Source of the DNA: Phototrophicales bacterium
GTDB taxonomy: Bacteria > Chloroflexota > Anaerolineae > Aggregatilineales > Phototrophicaceae
Assembly: GCA_002794515.1 (NCBI GenBank)
Contig: PGTJ01000058.1
Span: 1 to 10,910, forward strand
Direction of reading: 5' to 3'
DNA length: 10,910 nucleotides
Shown here: one piece after another, positions 1 through 7,164 of the stretch
How positions within the stretch are numbered: the stretch's first letter is position 1
Layout of the letters: each line of letters begins with the position of its first letter
Program-made: the position numbers and the translations under genes
Notes under the pieces: model-generated
Told to the model about the DNA's origin: nothing
What the model saw: the letters and a program-made list of their open reading frames with translations, nothing else
Databases searched by the model: none

Positions 1-521
1 CATACACCTAAAAAGAAGGGAAAATGCGATTGCAGGGCGCTTTCGGTGGTCTCGGTTTGGATGGTGGTGAATAAATCGGTGGCTAAATCGCAACGGTCGT
101 TCTCAATATATACCAAGCCCTGTGCGATTTTAACAGCGATTTCTTTGGGCGCGTTGAAGATGACAGCGTTATCACGTAATATGGGGATGAGGATGGGGGA
201 TAACTCTAATAATGGATTATGGTTCAGCGTGATAATATAGGCAATTCGATCGGTGATGCTATCTTGTCGGCTTGATACAGGACGGAACAGCACATGAATT
301 GCCGATAACCCAGATGATAATTCGACAATTTCAACCCGAATGCCCGATTCGTTCAATGCGGTTGAAAGCATATCAAAAAATTCTGAGGTTAATTGTGGAT
401 TATTGACCCCATCAAAATAGGATATATACACAATTGGTGCTTCGGTTTCGGTTTGTGCAGATCCAATTGCGCCTATACAGAATAATGCCATGATGAGAAC
501 AAATAACGTGATACGCTTCAT
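1..521 (-). CDS. Exported protein of unknown function, C-terminus beyond window
   Basis: Partial gene: 173 codons are visible and the frame is open to the left edge. The protein begins with a clear Sec signal peptide (MKRITLFVLIMALFCIGAIGSAQ, cleavage likely near residue 22), so it is probably secreted or periplasmic. I do not recognise a catalytic family. The stretch around residues 125-155 (KIAQGLVYIENDRCDLATDL) resembles the Cys-containing helix of the upstream gene (ALSYYLNADC...), and the last partial codon, TG., could be a second Cys. This suggests a diverged paralogue with TPR-like helices. I chose the ATG at 521 because GGAAGG lies about 9 bases upstream; an in-frame ATG at 527 is only 3 bases from it. 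That ribosome-binding site overlaps the stop of the upstream gene, so the two are very likely one transcript and translationally coupled. Confidence 0.75.
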   Translation of the reverse strand, partial: MKRITLFVLIMALFCIGAIGSAQTETEAPIVYISYFDGVNNPQLTSEFFDMLSTALNESGIRVEIVELSSGLSAIHVLFRPVSSRQDSITDRIAYIITLNHNPLLELSPILIPILRDNAVIFNAPKEIAVKIAQGLVYIENDRCDLATDLFTTIQTETTESALQSHFPFFLGV

Positions 522-537
522 AATCATTTGCCTTCCA

Positions 538-1665
538 CTAACGTGCTTGAATCTCGGTCAATAATGCCCTTGCCTGTAAGGTGAGATAATCATTCAATCC
601 TTGTGCCACAAACTGACCGAGATAATCTTCTGCCGTCTTATTATCTCCATCAGCATAAGCCAAAAGCCCTCGATAGTACAATATGACTGGATACCCATCA
701 GATGTTTTTTCGAGGCGCGTAATTTCTTTGTTTGCCGATTTGAAATCTCCTATCAGGATAAAAATCTCGATAATTTGCCCGATGAGATAGGGATCATCGC
801 TGTTGATCGCTAGTGCTGTATCTAAATCTTCGATGGCATCTTCATAAGCCCCTTCAAGTGTATAAAAATATGCCCGCAATTCTAATGCGCGAACACTCGC
901 CCAAGCAATGCCCGTAAAACCAACCACACTATTTAGCATATCATACGCCAATTGTGTCTCATCAAGTTGATAATATGTCCATGCAAGGTTGATTCGGCTT
1001 TCTAAGCCATAACGGAAGTCATAACCATTATCCTCAAAAAATGTCAATATGTCCTCATAATATGTTTGTGCAGTTTGTAAATCATTCCCGACAATGGCGC
1101 AATTGGCACGATAAAAGTCTAAATAAGCGACAGTCTCGCCAGAATAGGTTAATTCTTCGATTTGTGTGGCTATTTCTTCTGTTGCATCCAGATAGGGCAA
1201 CATGCCTTCGCAATCGGCATTGAGATAATAGCTGAGAGCGATGATAAATTGCTCAATAACATGCTCTAATAATACATTTTGTGAGCGAGCAGAGAGGGGA
1301 AAATTATAAAATGGATGTGGGATAAGATACGATGATGGCAGTAGGGTGGGTAAGGGTGGCACGGCATTAAAATCGACAAAAACGGTGTCTTGGGCAAAAT
1401 CGAGCATGATTTGGATGGCGGCATATTTGGGGTCGAATTCGATTAAAGGGGTGATATCGCTATTTTCAAAGATAAAGGGCAAGTTATCTTGTAAATCTCC
1501 TATCAGATTGAGCAATTGAGGTGTATTTTGGTCATATAGGGTGCTAAAGTTGATGGTGATAAAACGATTTTCATTGTCATTGTCATCATTATCTTGGGCG
1601 TGCAGAGGCATACTCATAGTTGTGATGAGTAGTATCAAAAAGAGATGCCATATCCAACGTTTCAT
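538..1665 (-). CDS. Exported TPR-type protein, function unknown
   Basis: A complete 375-residue protein. Residues 1-24 form a Sec signal peptide (hydrophobic ILLITTMSMP, then LHA before Gln), followed by a low-complexity acidic stretch (DNDDNDNEN, 25-33). Residues 35-130 match nothing I know. From about 133 onward it is helical with TPR-like spacing. The best repeats are 263-296 (AYFYTLEGAYEDAIEDLDTA...) and 327-355 (YYRGLLAYADGDNKTAEDYL), with Gly/Ala/Tyr at the usual TPR positions. Cys152 and Cys189 could form a disulphide after export. TPR proteins are scaffolds, so a binding role is likely but the partner is unknown. AAGGA lies about 10 bases before the ATG. It is the first gene of a two-gene minus-strand operon, divergent from gyrA. 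Confidence 0.85.
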   Translation of the reverse strand: MKRWIWHLFLILLITTMSMPLHAQDNDDNDNENRFITINFSTLYDQNTPQLLNLIGDLQDNLPFIFENSDITPLIEFDPKYAAIQIMLDFAQDTVFVDFNAVPPLPTLLPSSYLIPHPFYNFPLSARSQNVLLEHVIEQFIIALSYYLNADCEGMLPYLDATEEIATQIEELTYSGETVAYLDFYRANCAIVGNDLQTAQTYYEDILTFFEDNGYDFRYGLESRINLAWTYYQLDETQLAYDMLNSVVGFTGIAWASVRALELRAYFYTLEGAYEDAIEDLDTALAINSDDPYLIGQIIEIFILIGDFKSANKEITRLEKTSDGYPVILYYRGLLAYADGDNKTAEDYLGQFVAQGLNDYLTLQARALLTEIQAR

Positions 1666-1763
1666 ATGAGTTTGTCCTTACATCACCACAATACCTTCTA
1701 CATAAATCTTACAATAAAATGTGACAGGCTGTATTTCTGTTCGCTTTTTACACCCTTTTCATG

Positions 1764-1769
1764 TATAAT
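1764..1769 (+). promoter_or_regulatory. Candidate -10 box for gyrA
   Basis: A perfect TATAAT lies 54 bases before the gyrA ATG in the 158-base region shared with the divergent operon. The position about 17 bases upstream (TCGCTT) is a poor -35 match, so the call rests on the -10 alone. It would give a leader of roughly 45-50 bases. The only purine-rich element in that leader, AGGAA at 1796-1800, is about 23 bases from the annotated start. Confidence 0.4.
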
Positions 1770-1823
1770 ATCATAATCATAGCAAGAATCTAGTTAGGAA
1801 ACATTGAAAAATCTTTACACTTT

Positions 1824-4328
1824 ATGGCAGATAATACAGAAAACAACGACGAATTGAATGGTAATCTCCAGAACTCTGGGTTCATTCGGAGCATGGATAT
1901 TAACGAAGAGATGCGCGGGAGTTATTTGGATTACGCGATGAGCGTGATTGTCTCTCGTGCGCTACCCGATGCCCGTGATGGTCTAAAGCCCGTGCAACGT
2001 CGCATTTTGTTTGCGATGTATGATATGGGTTTGCGTCCGGGTACCCCATATAAGAAAAGTGCGCGTATTGTTGGTGAAGTGTTGGGCAAGTATCACCCGC
2101 ATGGTGATGGTGCAGTCTATGATGCCATGTCTCGTATGGCGCAAGATTTTTCGTTGCGTTATATGTTGGTCGATGGTCAGGGCAATTTTGGTAGTGTTGA
2201 TGGCGATAGTCCCGCCGCCATGCGTTATACCGAAGCGCGAATGGCACCGATTGCCAACGAATTGCTCGTTGATATCGAGATGAATACCGTTGATTTTCAG
2301 GATAATTATGATGGTTCGCAACAAGAGCCAATTGTATTGCCTGCGCGGTTGCCCAATCTGTTGCTGAATGGTGCTACGGGCATCGCTGTTGGTATGGCGA
2401 CCAGCATTCCACCCCATAATTTGCGAGAATTAACCAGTGCCATCGCTTTTTTGATTGATAATTATGACCGTATCGATGACATCACCCTTGATGATTTGAT
2501 GCAATATGTCAAATGTCCCGATTTTCCGACTGGGGCGATGGTCGTCATCAATGATGAACTGAAAGAGGCTTACGCCACAGGCAAGGGGCGGGTGTTCATC
2601 CGCGCTACACATACCATCGAAGAGCATAATGGCTATCAACGCATTGTGTTCACCTCTATCCCATATCAGGTAAGCAAAGCCGCTATTATTGAGCGGATTG
2701 TATCGTTGGTGCGCGAAGGGCGTTTGGATAGTGTGCGTGATTTGCGGGATGAATCTGATCGTCAGGGGATGCGGTTGGTGATCGAACTCAAACGCGGTGT
2801 AGTTGCCCAAACGGCACTCAACCAATTGCTCAAATATACCCAGTTACAAAGCACCTTCGGCATCCAGATGTTGGCTTTGGTCAATGGTGAACCGCGTACG
2901 CTCAGCCTTAAGCGATGCCTACAGATTTATATCGAACATCGATATGAGGTCATTCAAAGGCGCTCACAATTTGAATTAGATAAGCGTCGCGCACGGGCGC
3001 ACATCTTAGAAGGCTTACTGAAAGCGATTTCACAATTAGATGCCATTATTCGTACCATTCGTGCCGCCGATGATGCCGACATGGCTCGCACCAATTTGAT
3101 GAATAATTTTGAATTGTCTCAAGCACAAGCCGAAGCGATTTTAGAGATGCAATTACGTCGTTTGGCGGCATTAGAACGGCAAAAGTTGCAAACCGAATAT
3201 GATGAGGTCTTGGCACGCATTGCCTATTTAGAAGATTTGCTCCGTAGTCCAGATAAAATTCGGGCGCTTATCCGTGCCGATGTGATGGATATTGCCGATA
3301 AATTTGGTGATGATCGCAAAACACAAATCACCTATGGCGCGACCGATTTTGATGAGTCGGAATTGGTGCGTGAGGAAGATGTGGTAGTATCACTCACAAC
3401 CAATGGATATATCAAACGTGTGCCTGCCCGTGAATATCGCGCTCAACGGCGCGGTGGCAAGGGTGTAATTGGGATGCAGACGAAAGAAGAAGACGGCTTA
3501 TACGAAATTTTCTTCGCCAGCAGTCTTGATGATTTGTTGCTCTTTAGCGATAAGGGCAAGGTCTATTCGCAAAAGGTTTATCGCATTCCAGAAACAGGGC
3601 GTGCCAATCGTGGCACATTGATTCATTCGATTTTGCCACTCAGCCAAGATGAACATATCACCGCTATTTTGCCTGTGGAATCGTTTGAAAAAGATGGTGG
3701 ATTCTTCACAATGGTTACACGTCATGGACGGATTAAACGGGTTCATATGCAAGAATTTGCCGATGTGCGGAATAGTGGCATCATCGCTATCACCTTGAAT
3801 GAAGATGATTATCTGGGATGGGTGAAATATACCGATGGCAACCAAGATGTGGTAATCGTCACACAGCAAGGGCAGAGCATTCGCTTTCATGAGACAGAAA
3901 CGCGCCCATTGGGGCGTATGGCGGCGGGTGTGAACGCCATTCGTCTGAGTGATGGTGATGTTGTTGCCGGGATGGACGTGATTGGTGCGGAACATACTCA
4001 TATTTTGGTGGTGACGGCGAATGGTTATGGCAAACGCACGACCATTGACAAATATCTCCAACAAGCTCGGTTTGGGAGTGGTGTACGCACGATTGCCCGT
4101 AGTGAAAAAACGGGCGATGTTGTCTGTATGCGCTGTATCAAAGAAGAAGATGAGATTATGGTCATCACCCGTAATGGGGTGGTGCTACGCACAGCTCTGA
4201 GCGCCATCCGCGAGACGGGGCGTAGCACACAAGGGGTTATCCTCATTGATGTTGCTGAGGGTGATGCTGTGGCGAGCATCGCCATTATGAAACAAGAACC
4301 TGAAAAAACGCCCGAAGAAATGCAATAA
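1824..4328 (+). CDS. gyrA: DNA gyrase subunit A
   Basis: GyrA is the DNA-breaking and rejoining subunit of the A2B2 gyrase, which introduces negative supercoils using ATP bound by GyrB. The protein has 834 residues, normal for the family. The winged-helix breakage domain is clear: MRGSYLDYAMSVIVSRALPD (30-49), KYHPHGDGAVYD (89-100) and the active-site Tyr135 in AAMRYTE, equivalent to E. coli Tyr122. A coiled-coil region (about 380-475) leads to the C-terminal beta-pinwheel. The GyrA box QRRGGKG (541-547) separates gyrase from topoisomerase IV ParC. The E. coli Ser83 position is Gly96 here, while Asp87 is kept as Asp100. The start is the first in-frame ATG and leaves a 13-residue N-terminal excess over E. 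coli, but no good Shine-Dalgarno precedes it. Its last 44 bases overlap the convergent SLOG gene. gyrB is not in the window. Confidence 0.97.
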   Translation: MADNTENNDELNGNLQNSGFIRSMDINEEMRGSYLDYAMSVIVSRALPDARDGLKPVQRRILFAMYDMGLRPGTPYKKSARIVGEVLGKYHPHGDGAVYDAMSRMAQDFSLRYMLVDGQGNFGSVDGDSPAAMRYTEARMAPIANELLVDIEMNTVDFQDNYDGSQQEPIVLPARLPNLLLNGATGIAVGMATSIPPHNLRELTSAIAFLIDNYDRIDDITLDDLMQYVKCPDFPTGAMVVINDELKEAYATGKGRVFIRATHTIEEHNGYQRIVFTSIPYQVSKAAIIERIVSLVREGRLDSVRDLRDESDRQGMRLVIELKRGVVAQTALNQLLKYTQLQSTFGIQMLALVNGEPRTLSLKRCLQIYIEHRYEVIQRRSQFELDKRRARAHILEGLLKAISQLDAIIRTIRAADDADMARTNLMNNFELSQAQAEAILEMQLRRLAALERQKLQTEYDEVLARIAYLEDLLRSPDKIRALIRADVMDIADKFGDDRKTQITYGATDFDESELVREEDVVVSLTTNGYIKRVPAREYRAQRRGGKGVIGMQTKEEDGLYEIFFASSLDDLLLFSDKGKVYSQKVYRIPETGRANRGTLIHSILPLSQDEHITAILPVESFEKDGGFFTMVTRHGRIKRVHMQEFADVRNSGIIAITLNEDDYLGWVKYTDGNQDVVIVTQQGQSIRFHETETRPLGRMAAGVNAIRLSDGDVVAGMDVIGAEHTHILVVTANGYGKRTTIDKYLQQARFGSGVRTIARSEKTGDVVCMRCIKEEDEIMVITRNGVVLRTALSAIRETGRSTQGVILIDVAEGDAVASIAIMKQEPEKTPEEMQ

Positions 4329-5064
4329 GCGATTTTGGCTCTTCTATATCTACTGTAATGATACGCGCATCACTCGGCAGAGCGGTGCGCGTCTGACTTT
4401 TGGGATTAGCCAGTTCATCGGCATATCGCCCTGAACCTTTGATGGTGACGATGGTGCGTTTTTGTCGAATTTGCTCTAATACTTCAATTTGTGTGATCAC
4501 ACCGCCATTAGCGACAATCGCCAAATGCTTTTTGGCTACGGTCGACATCCGCACCAAAAATGGCGATTCATCCCCAAAAACACCACTTTCTAGCAGAACA
4601 AAATGGGTATAAGACGGGTGGAGTGGATAGCGTTCTTGTGATGTATCTACGCCTAATAATCGGGCAATGGCTCGCCCAATCAAATTCGATTGCGATAGTG
4701 GATGTCTGGGGTAGGTAATCGCCCCAAATGGGCATATGCCGATGAGTGGGGTGGTGGCTTTGGCGCGTTTATAAGCATTTCCGAGTGCTTCCATTGCGCC
4801 TGCGCGTGTGCCACCGAAAATCATCATCAGGCGATGTTGATCGGCGAATGGCATAAGCCCCTCATAAAAGAATTGCTCTAATTTGGGGATGACTGTGGCT
4901 TCCATATTGCTACCGCCACCATGAAAGGTTAGCACACCATTCACAGGTGGTATATTCAGCGCCGCCATCGCATCATACGGTGTGATACTCATCGGCGCAC
5001 GAATGGCAGATGCAATTCGGTTTTCTTCATCAAAACGGATAGCAAAGGGTGTTGGGGTCGGCAT
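4285..5064 (-). CDS. Stand-alone SLOG-domain protein, TRPM-type (LSDAT_prok-like)
   Basis: A 259-residue protein that is almost entirely one Rossmann-like SLOG domain, of the kind at the cytoplasmic N-terminus of animal TRPM channels. Motifs appear in TRPM order: FHGGGSN (47-53), MIFGGTRAGAMEALG (81-95), PLIGICPFGAI (106-116), LHPSYTHFVLL (148-158), IVANGG (183-188) and VTIKGSGRYADELA (206-219). SLOG domains are known or predicted to bind nucleotide-derived ligands; in TRPM2 this region takes part in ADP-ribose binding. The ligand here is unknown. No signal peptide or membrane helix is present, so it is probably cytosolic. The open frame extends up to 5289, but that extension is not domain-like and overlaps the divergent gene. 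The ATG at 5064 has GAAGG about 11 bases upstream. The C-terminus overlaps gyrA tail-to-tail by 44 bases. No effector domain or obvious partner is adjacent. Confidence 0.82.
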   Translation of the reverse strand: MPTPTPFAIRFDEENRIASAIRAPMSITPYDAMAALNIPPVNGVLTFHGGGSNMEATVIPKLEQFFYEGLMPFADQHRLMMIFGGTRAGAMEALGNAYKRAKATTPLIGICPFGAITYPRHPLSQSNLIGRAIARLLGVDTSQERYPLHPSYTHFVLLESGVFGDESPFLVRMSTVAKKHLAIVANGGVITQIEVLEQIRQKRTIVTIKGSGRYADELANPKSQTRTALPSDARIITVDIEEPKSLIAFLRAFFQVLVS

Positions 5065-5177
5065 GTATCTGAAACCTTCAATAATCACAAATAAAATGAT
5101 AATTAAGTTTAGTCTATTCGTAGCATTTATGCGAGTTCGCGTAGGCAAAACGCGGGTTTTTGGGGGTGGTGTGCATT

Positions 5178-5186
5178 TGATATAAT
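5178..5186 (+). promoter_or_regulatory. Candidate extended -10 promoter for the SH3b/serine hydrolase gene
   Basis: TGATATAAT is a perfect TATAAT (5181-5186) preceded by the extended -10 dinucleotide TG with one intervening base. No good -35 is visible 16-18 bases upstream (TTTTGG), which extended -10 promoters can tolerate. Transcription would start near 5193, about 40 bases before the ATG at 5234 and upstream of its AAGGA ribosome-binding site. Confidence 0.5.
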
Positions 5187-5233
5187 CACAAGCGATATAC
5201 ACTAGAAAAATGTTATTTTCTAAGGATGATAGA

Positions 5234-7063
5234 ATGCGATTCAAACTCGGATTAGCGATATTGGTGGTGTTCATTGGCATTTTGCCCATTCTGGCACAGG
5301 GTCAAGATACAGGTGTGTTTGCAGAGGCAATCGGGACGGCAAATTTGCGTGCGCGTCCCGATGTCAACGCCGATAAAGTGGGCGAAATTGCCAATGGCAC
5401 AAAATATCCTGTCATCGGGCGGAGTGAATTTTTCCCCTGGGTATTATTAGGTGATGTGAACACATTCCAACCTATCGGCTGGGTATTTAATGAATTGGTG
5501 ACTATCACAGGCAATATCAATCTTGTGCCGTTATCGACCGTAGATGTGACCAATCCGCCAGCGCCCATTCCAACGACAGATGTGTCTATGCCGATAACCT
5601 CCCCAGATGTCACGGCAACAGGACTTGCTGTCACCCCTATGGCACTGACATTTACACCAACCGCCAGCTCTACACCGAATTTCACTGTGTTTGGCACAGT
5701 CATTAACGAGGTGAACATCCGTTATGGACCAGGTGTGGATTATCCTGTTTTAGGGAGGGGATTTGCGGGTGATGTCTTTGGTATTGTCGCCTATCATACA
5801 CAATTCCCATGGTTACAAATCATCTACGAAAATTCGCCCAATAATCGGGCATGGGTGCATCAAGATTTGCTCCGTGTGACGGGGAATATCTATTCATTGC
5901 CTGCGATCACCAATACCCAGTTCAATCTGCCCACGCTTACACCGACCCCTGCTGTGCGCGTTTCATCGCGCATTCCCGGACAGCCGAATGTCCCGCTCAG
6001 CCCCGAATTTTCGGCATTAGCCGATGAATTATGGAACTTTTTGCTCTCGCGTGATTTTAATCCCGCCACGAGTCAATTTGGGGCGCTCTATCTCCAAGAT
6101 TTACAAACAGGCGAATCGGTGACATTCGGCAACGATTTCGCTTTCAGTGGCACAAGCATCAACAAAATCGCTGTATTGGCAGAATATTTCAATGAGTTAG
6201 ATGGTTCGCCTAATTTATCTGAAGCGGTGGATATTGCCAATACCATGATTTGTAGCGAGAATGTCGCCACCAATCGCGTCATGGGCGCGGGTTTTAATAT
6301 GGATTATCTACAAGGTGCGGTGAGTACCACTAACTTTTTGCGCCGACTTGGATTGACGCGCACCTTTCTGACCGCCCCATACCATACAACGGTCGGCGTT
6401 GCCACATCTACACCCGTCCCGCGTCCGATAGAATTTCCCACAACGGATGCCGACCAACAACGCGCCAATCCAAATCCGACCAATCAGATGACGGTAGATG
6501 AGATCGGCTGGTTGCTATCGAGCATCTACGAATGTGCCTATCGTGAGTCGGGTCCGTTGATGACCAACTTTACGGGATTTACGCCACAAGAGTGTCGGAA
6601 GATGATTTATATCATGGAAAGTAACACCGTAGATGGCTTGCTCAAAGCAGGCGTGCCAGAAGGGATTCGTGTGGCACATAAACATGGTTGGGTCACAGAC
6701 ACACATGGGAATGCGGGCATTTTCTTCACCCCAGGTGGGGATTATGTGCTGGTAGTGATGTTATATAAACCGCAATTTTTGGAATTCACCACGGTGTCGT
6801 TACCGACCTTAGCCGAGTTATCTCGCATGGTGTATAACCATTATAATCCGACTCAACCCCTGCTTGCGGTGCGCGAAGGGTATATCCCCGATGTAAACTC
6901 ATGTAATTACGATGCCACATCGCCATTGGTTTCTCAGATTGCGAACCCCATGTTTTTGCTCGACAATAATCCATCGCTGTTTTATCAAACCCCTGCCATA
7001 CCGATGCCCACAAGCCCCACGCCGACATTCACCCCATCTCCCACATCAACACCTGCGGGTTGA
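5234..7063 (+). CDS. Exported SH3b-SH3b-serine hydrolase (class A beta-lactamase-like fold)
   Basis: A 609-residue exported protein. A signal peptide (1-23, hydrophobic LAILVVFIGILPILAQ) is followed by SH3b domain 1 (about 28-97, with ANLRARPDVNADKVGEI), a Thr/Pro-rich linker (101-149) and SH3b domain 2 (about 150-218, with VNIRYGPGVDYPVLG). Both SH3b domains end in VTGNI. A serine hydrolase domain occupies about 257-540. Its signatures are SxxK (S308-I-N-K311), an SDN-like S341-E-N343 and a KTG-like K483-H-G485. MESNTVDGLLKAGVPEGIRV before the KHG aligns well with class A enzymes. I cannot place an equivalent of the deacylating Glu166, so a peptidase or penicillin-binding role fits at least as well as beta-lactamase. 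SH3b domains typically bind cell-wall material. The tail (587-609) is Thr/Pro-rich. Start 5234 is preferred over 5210 because AAGGA lies about 7 bases upstream. Confidence 0.85.
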   Translation: MRFKLGLAILVVFIGILPILAQGQDTGVFAEAIGTANLRARPDVNADKVGEIANGTKYPVIGRSEFFPWVLLGDVNTFQPIGWVFNELVTITGNINLVPLSTVDVTNPPAPIPTTDVSMPITSPDVTATGLAVTPMALTFTPTASSTPNFTVFGTVINEVNIRYGPGVDYPVLGRGFAGDVFGIVAYHTQFPWLQIIYENSPNNRAWVHQDLLRVTGNIYSLPAITNTQFNLPTLTPTPAVRVSSRIPGQPNVPLSPEFSALADELWNFLLSRDFNPATSQFGALYLQDLQTGESVTFGNDFAFSGTSINKIAVLAEYFNELDGSPNLSEAVDIANTMICSENVATNRVMGAGFNMDYLQGAVSTTNFLRRLGLTRTFLTAPYHTTVGVATSTPVPRPIEFPTTDADQQRANPNPTNQMTVDEIGWLLSSIYECAYRESGPLMTNFTGFTPQECRKMIYIMESNTVDGLLKAGVPEGIRVAHKHGWVTDTHGNAGIFFTPGGDYVLVVMLYKPQFLEFTTVSLPTLAELSRMVYNHYNPTQPLLAVREGYIPDVNSCNYDATSPLVSQIANPMFLLDNNPSLFYQTPAIPMPTSPTPTFTPSPTSTPAG

Positions 7064-7106
7064 TTGGTTATTTGCACCCTCACATCCTGTTACGATAAAA
7101 TTAATG

Positions 7107-7135
7107 TGGGCAAGGACAATCTCCTTGCCCATTTT
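7107..7135 (+). terminator. Strong hairpin after the serine hydrolase gene, probable terminator
   Basis: GGGCAAGGA (7108-7116) pairs perfectly with TCCTTGCCC (7122-7130) across the loop CAATC, and a T-A pair at 7107/7131 extends it. The downstream T-run is only ATTTT, so termination may be incomplete. Lying 44 bases past the upstream stop, it fits a terminator for that gene. Alternatively, if the weak TTGCAC...TAAAAT pair at 7072-7101 is a promoter, the hairpin would sit at the 5' end of the acylase mRNA. Confidence 0.7.
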
Positions 7136-7164
7136 GGGCTAATATAAATTGGAGCAAAAGATTT

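Noticed and set aside
46..240. Short plus-strand open frame near the left edge
   Set aside because: It is antisense to the signal-peptide-bearing minus-strand gene and has no ribosome-binding site or protein-like features.
5210..5233. Upstream ATG for the SH3b/serine hydrolase gene
   Set aside because: It would put charged residues MLFSKDDR before the signal peptide. The ATG at 5234 has AAGGA at good spacing.
5065..5289. N-terminal extension of the SLOG gene to a start at 5289
   Set aside because: The extra residues have no domain character and would overlap the divergent gene's ribosome-binding site and signal-peptide codons. The ATG at 5064 has a suitable upstream GAAGG.
7143..7148. TATAAA as a -10 box for the acylase gene
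   Set aside because: Transcription would start inside or after the GGAG ribosome-binding site, leaving almost no leader.
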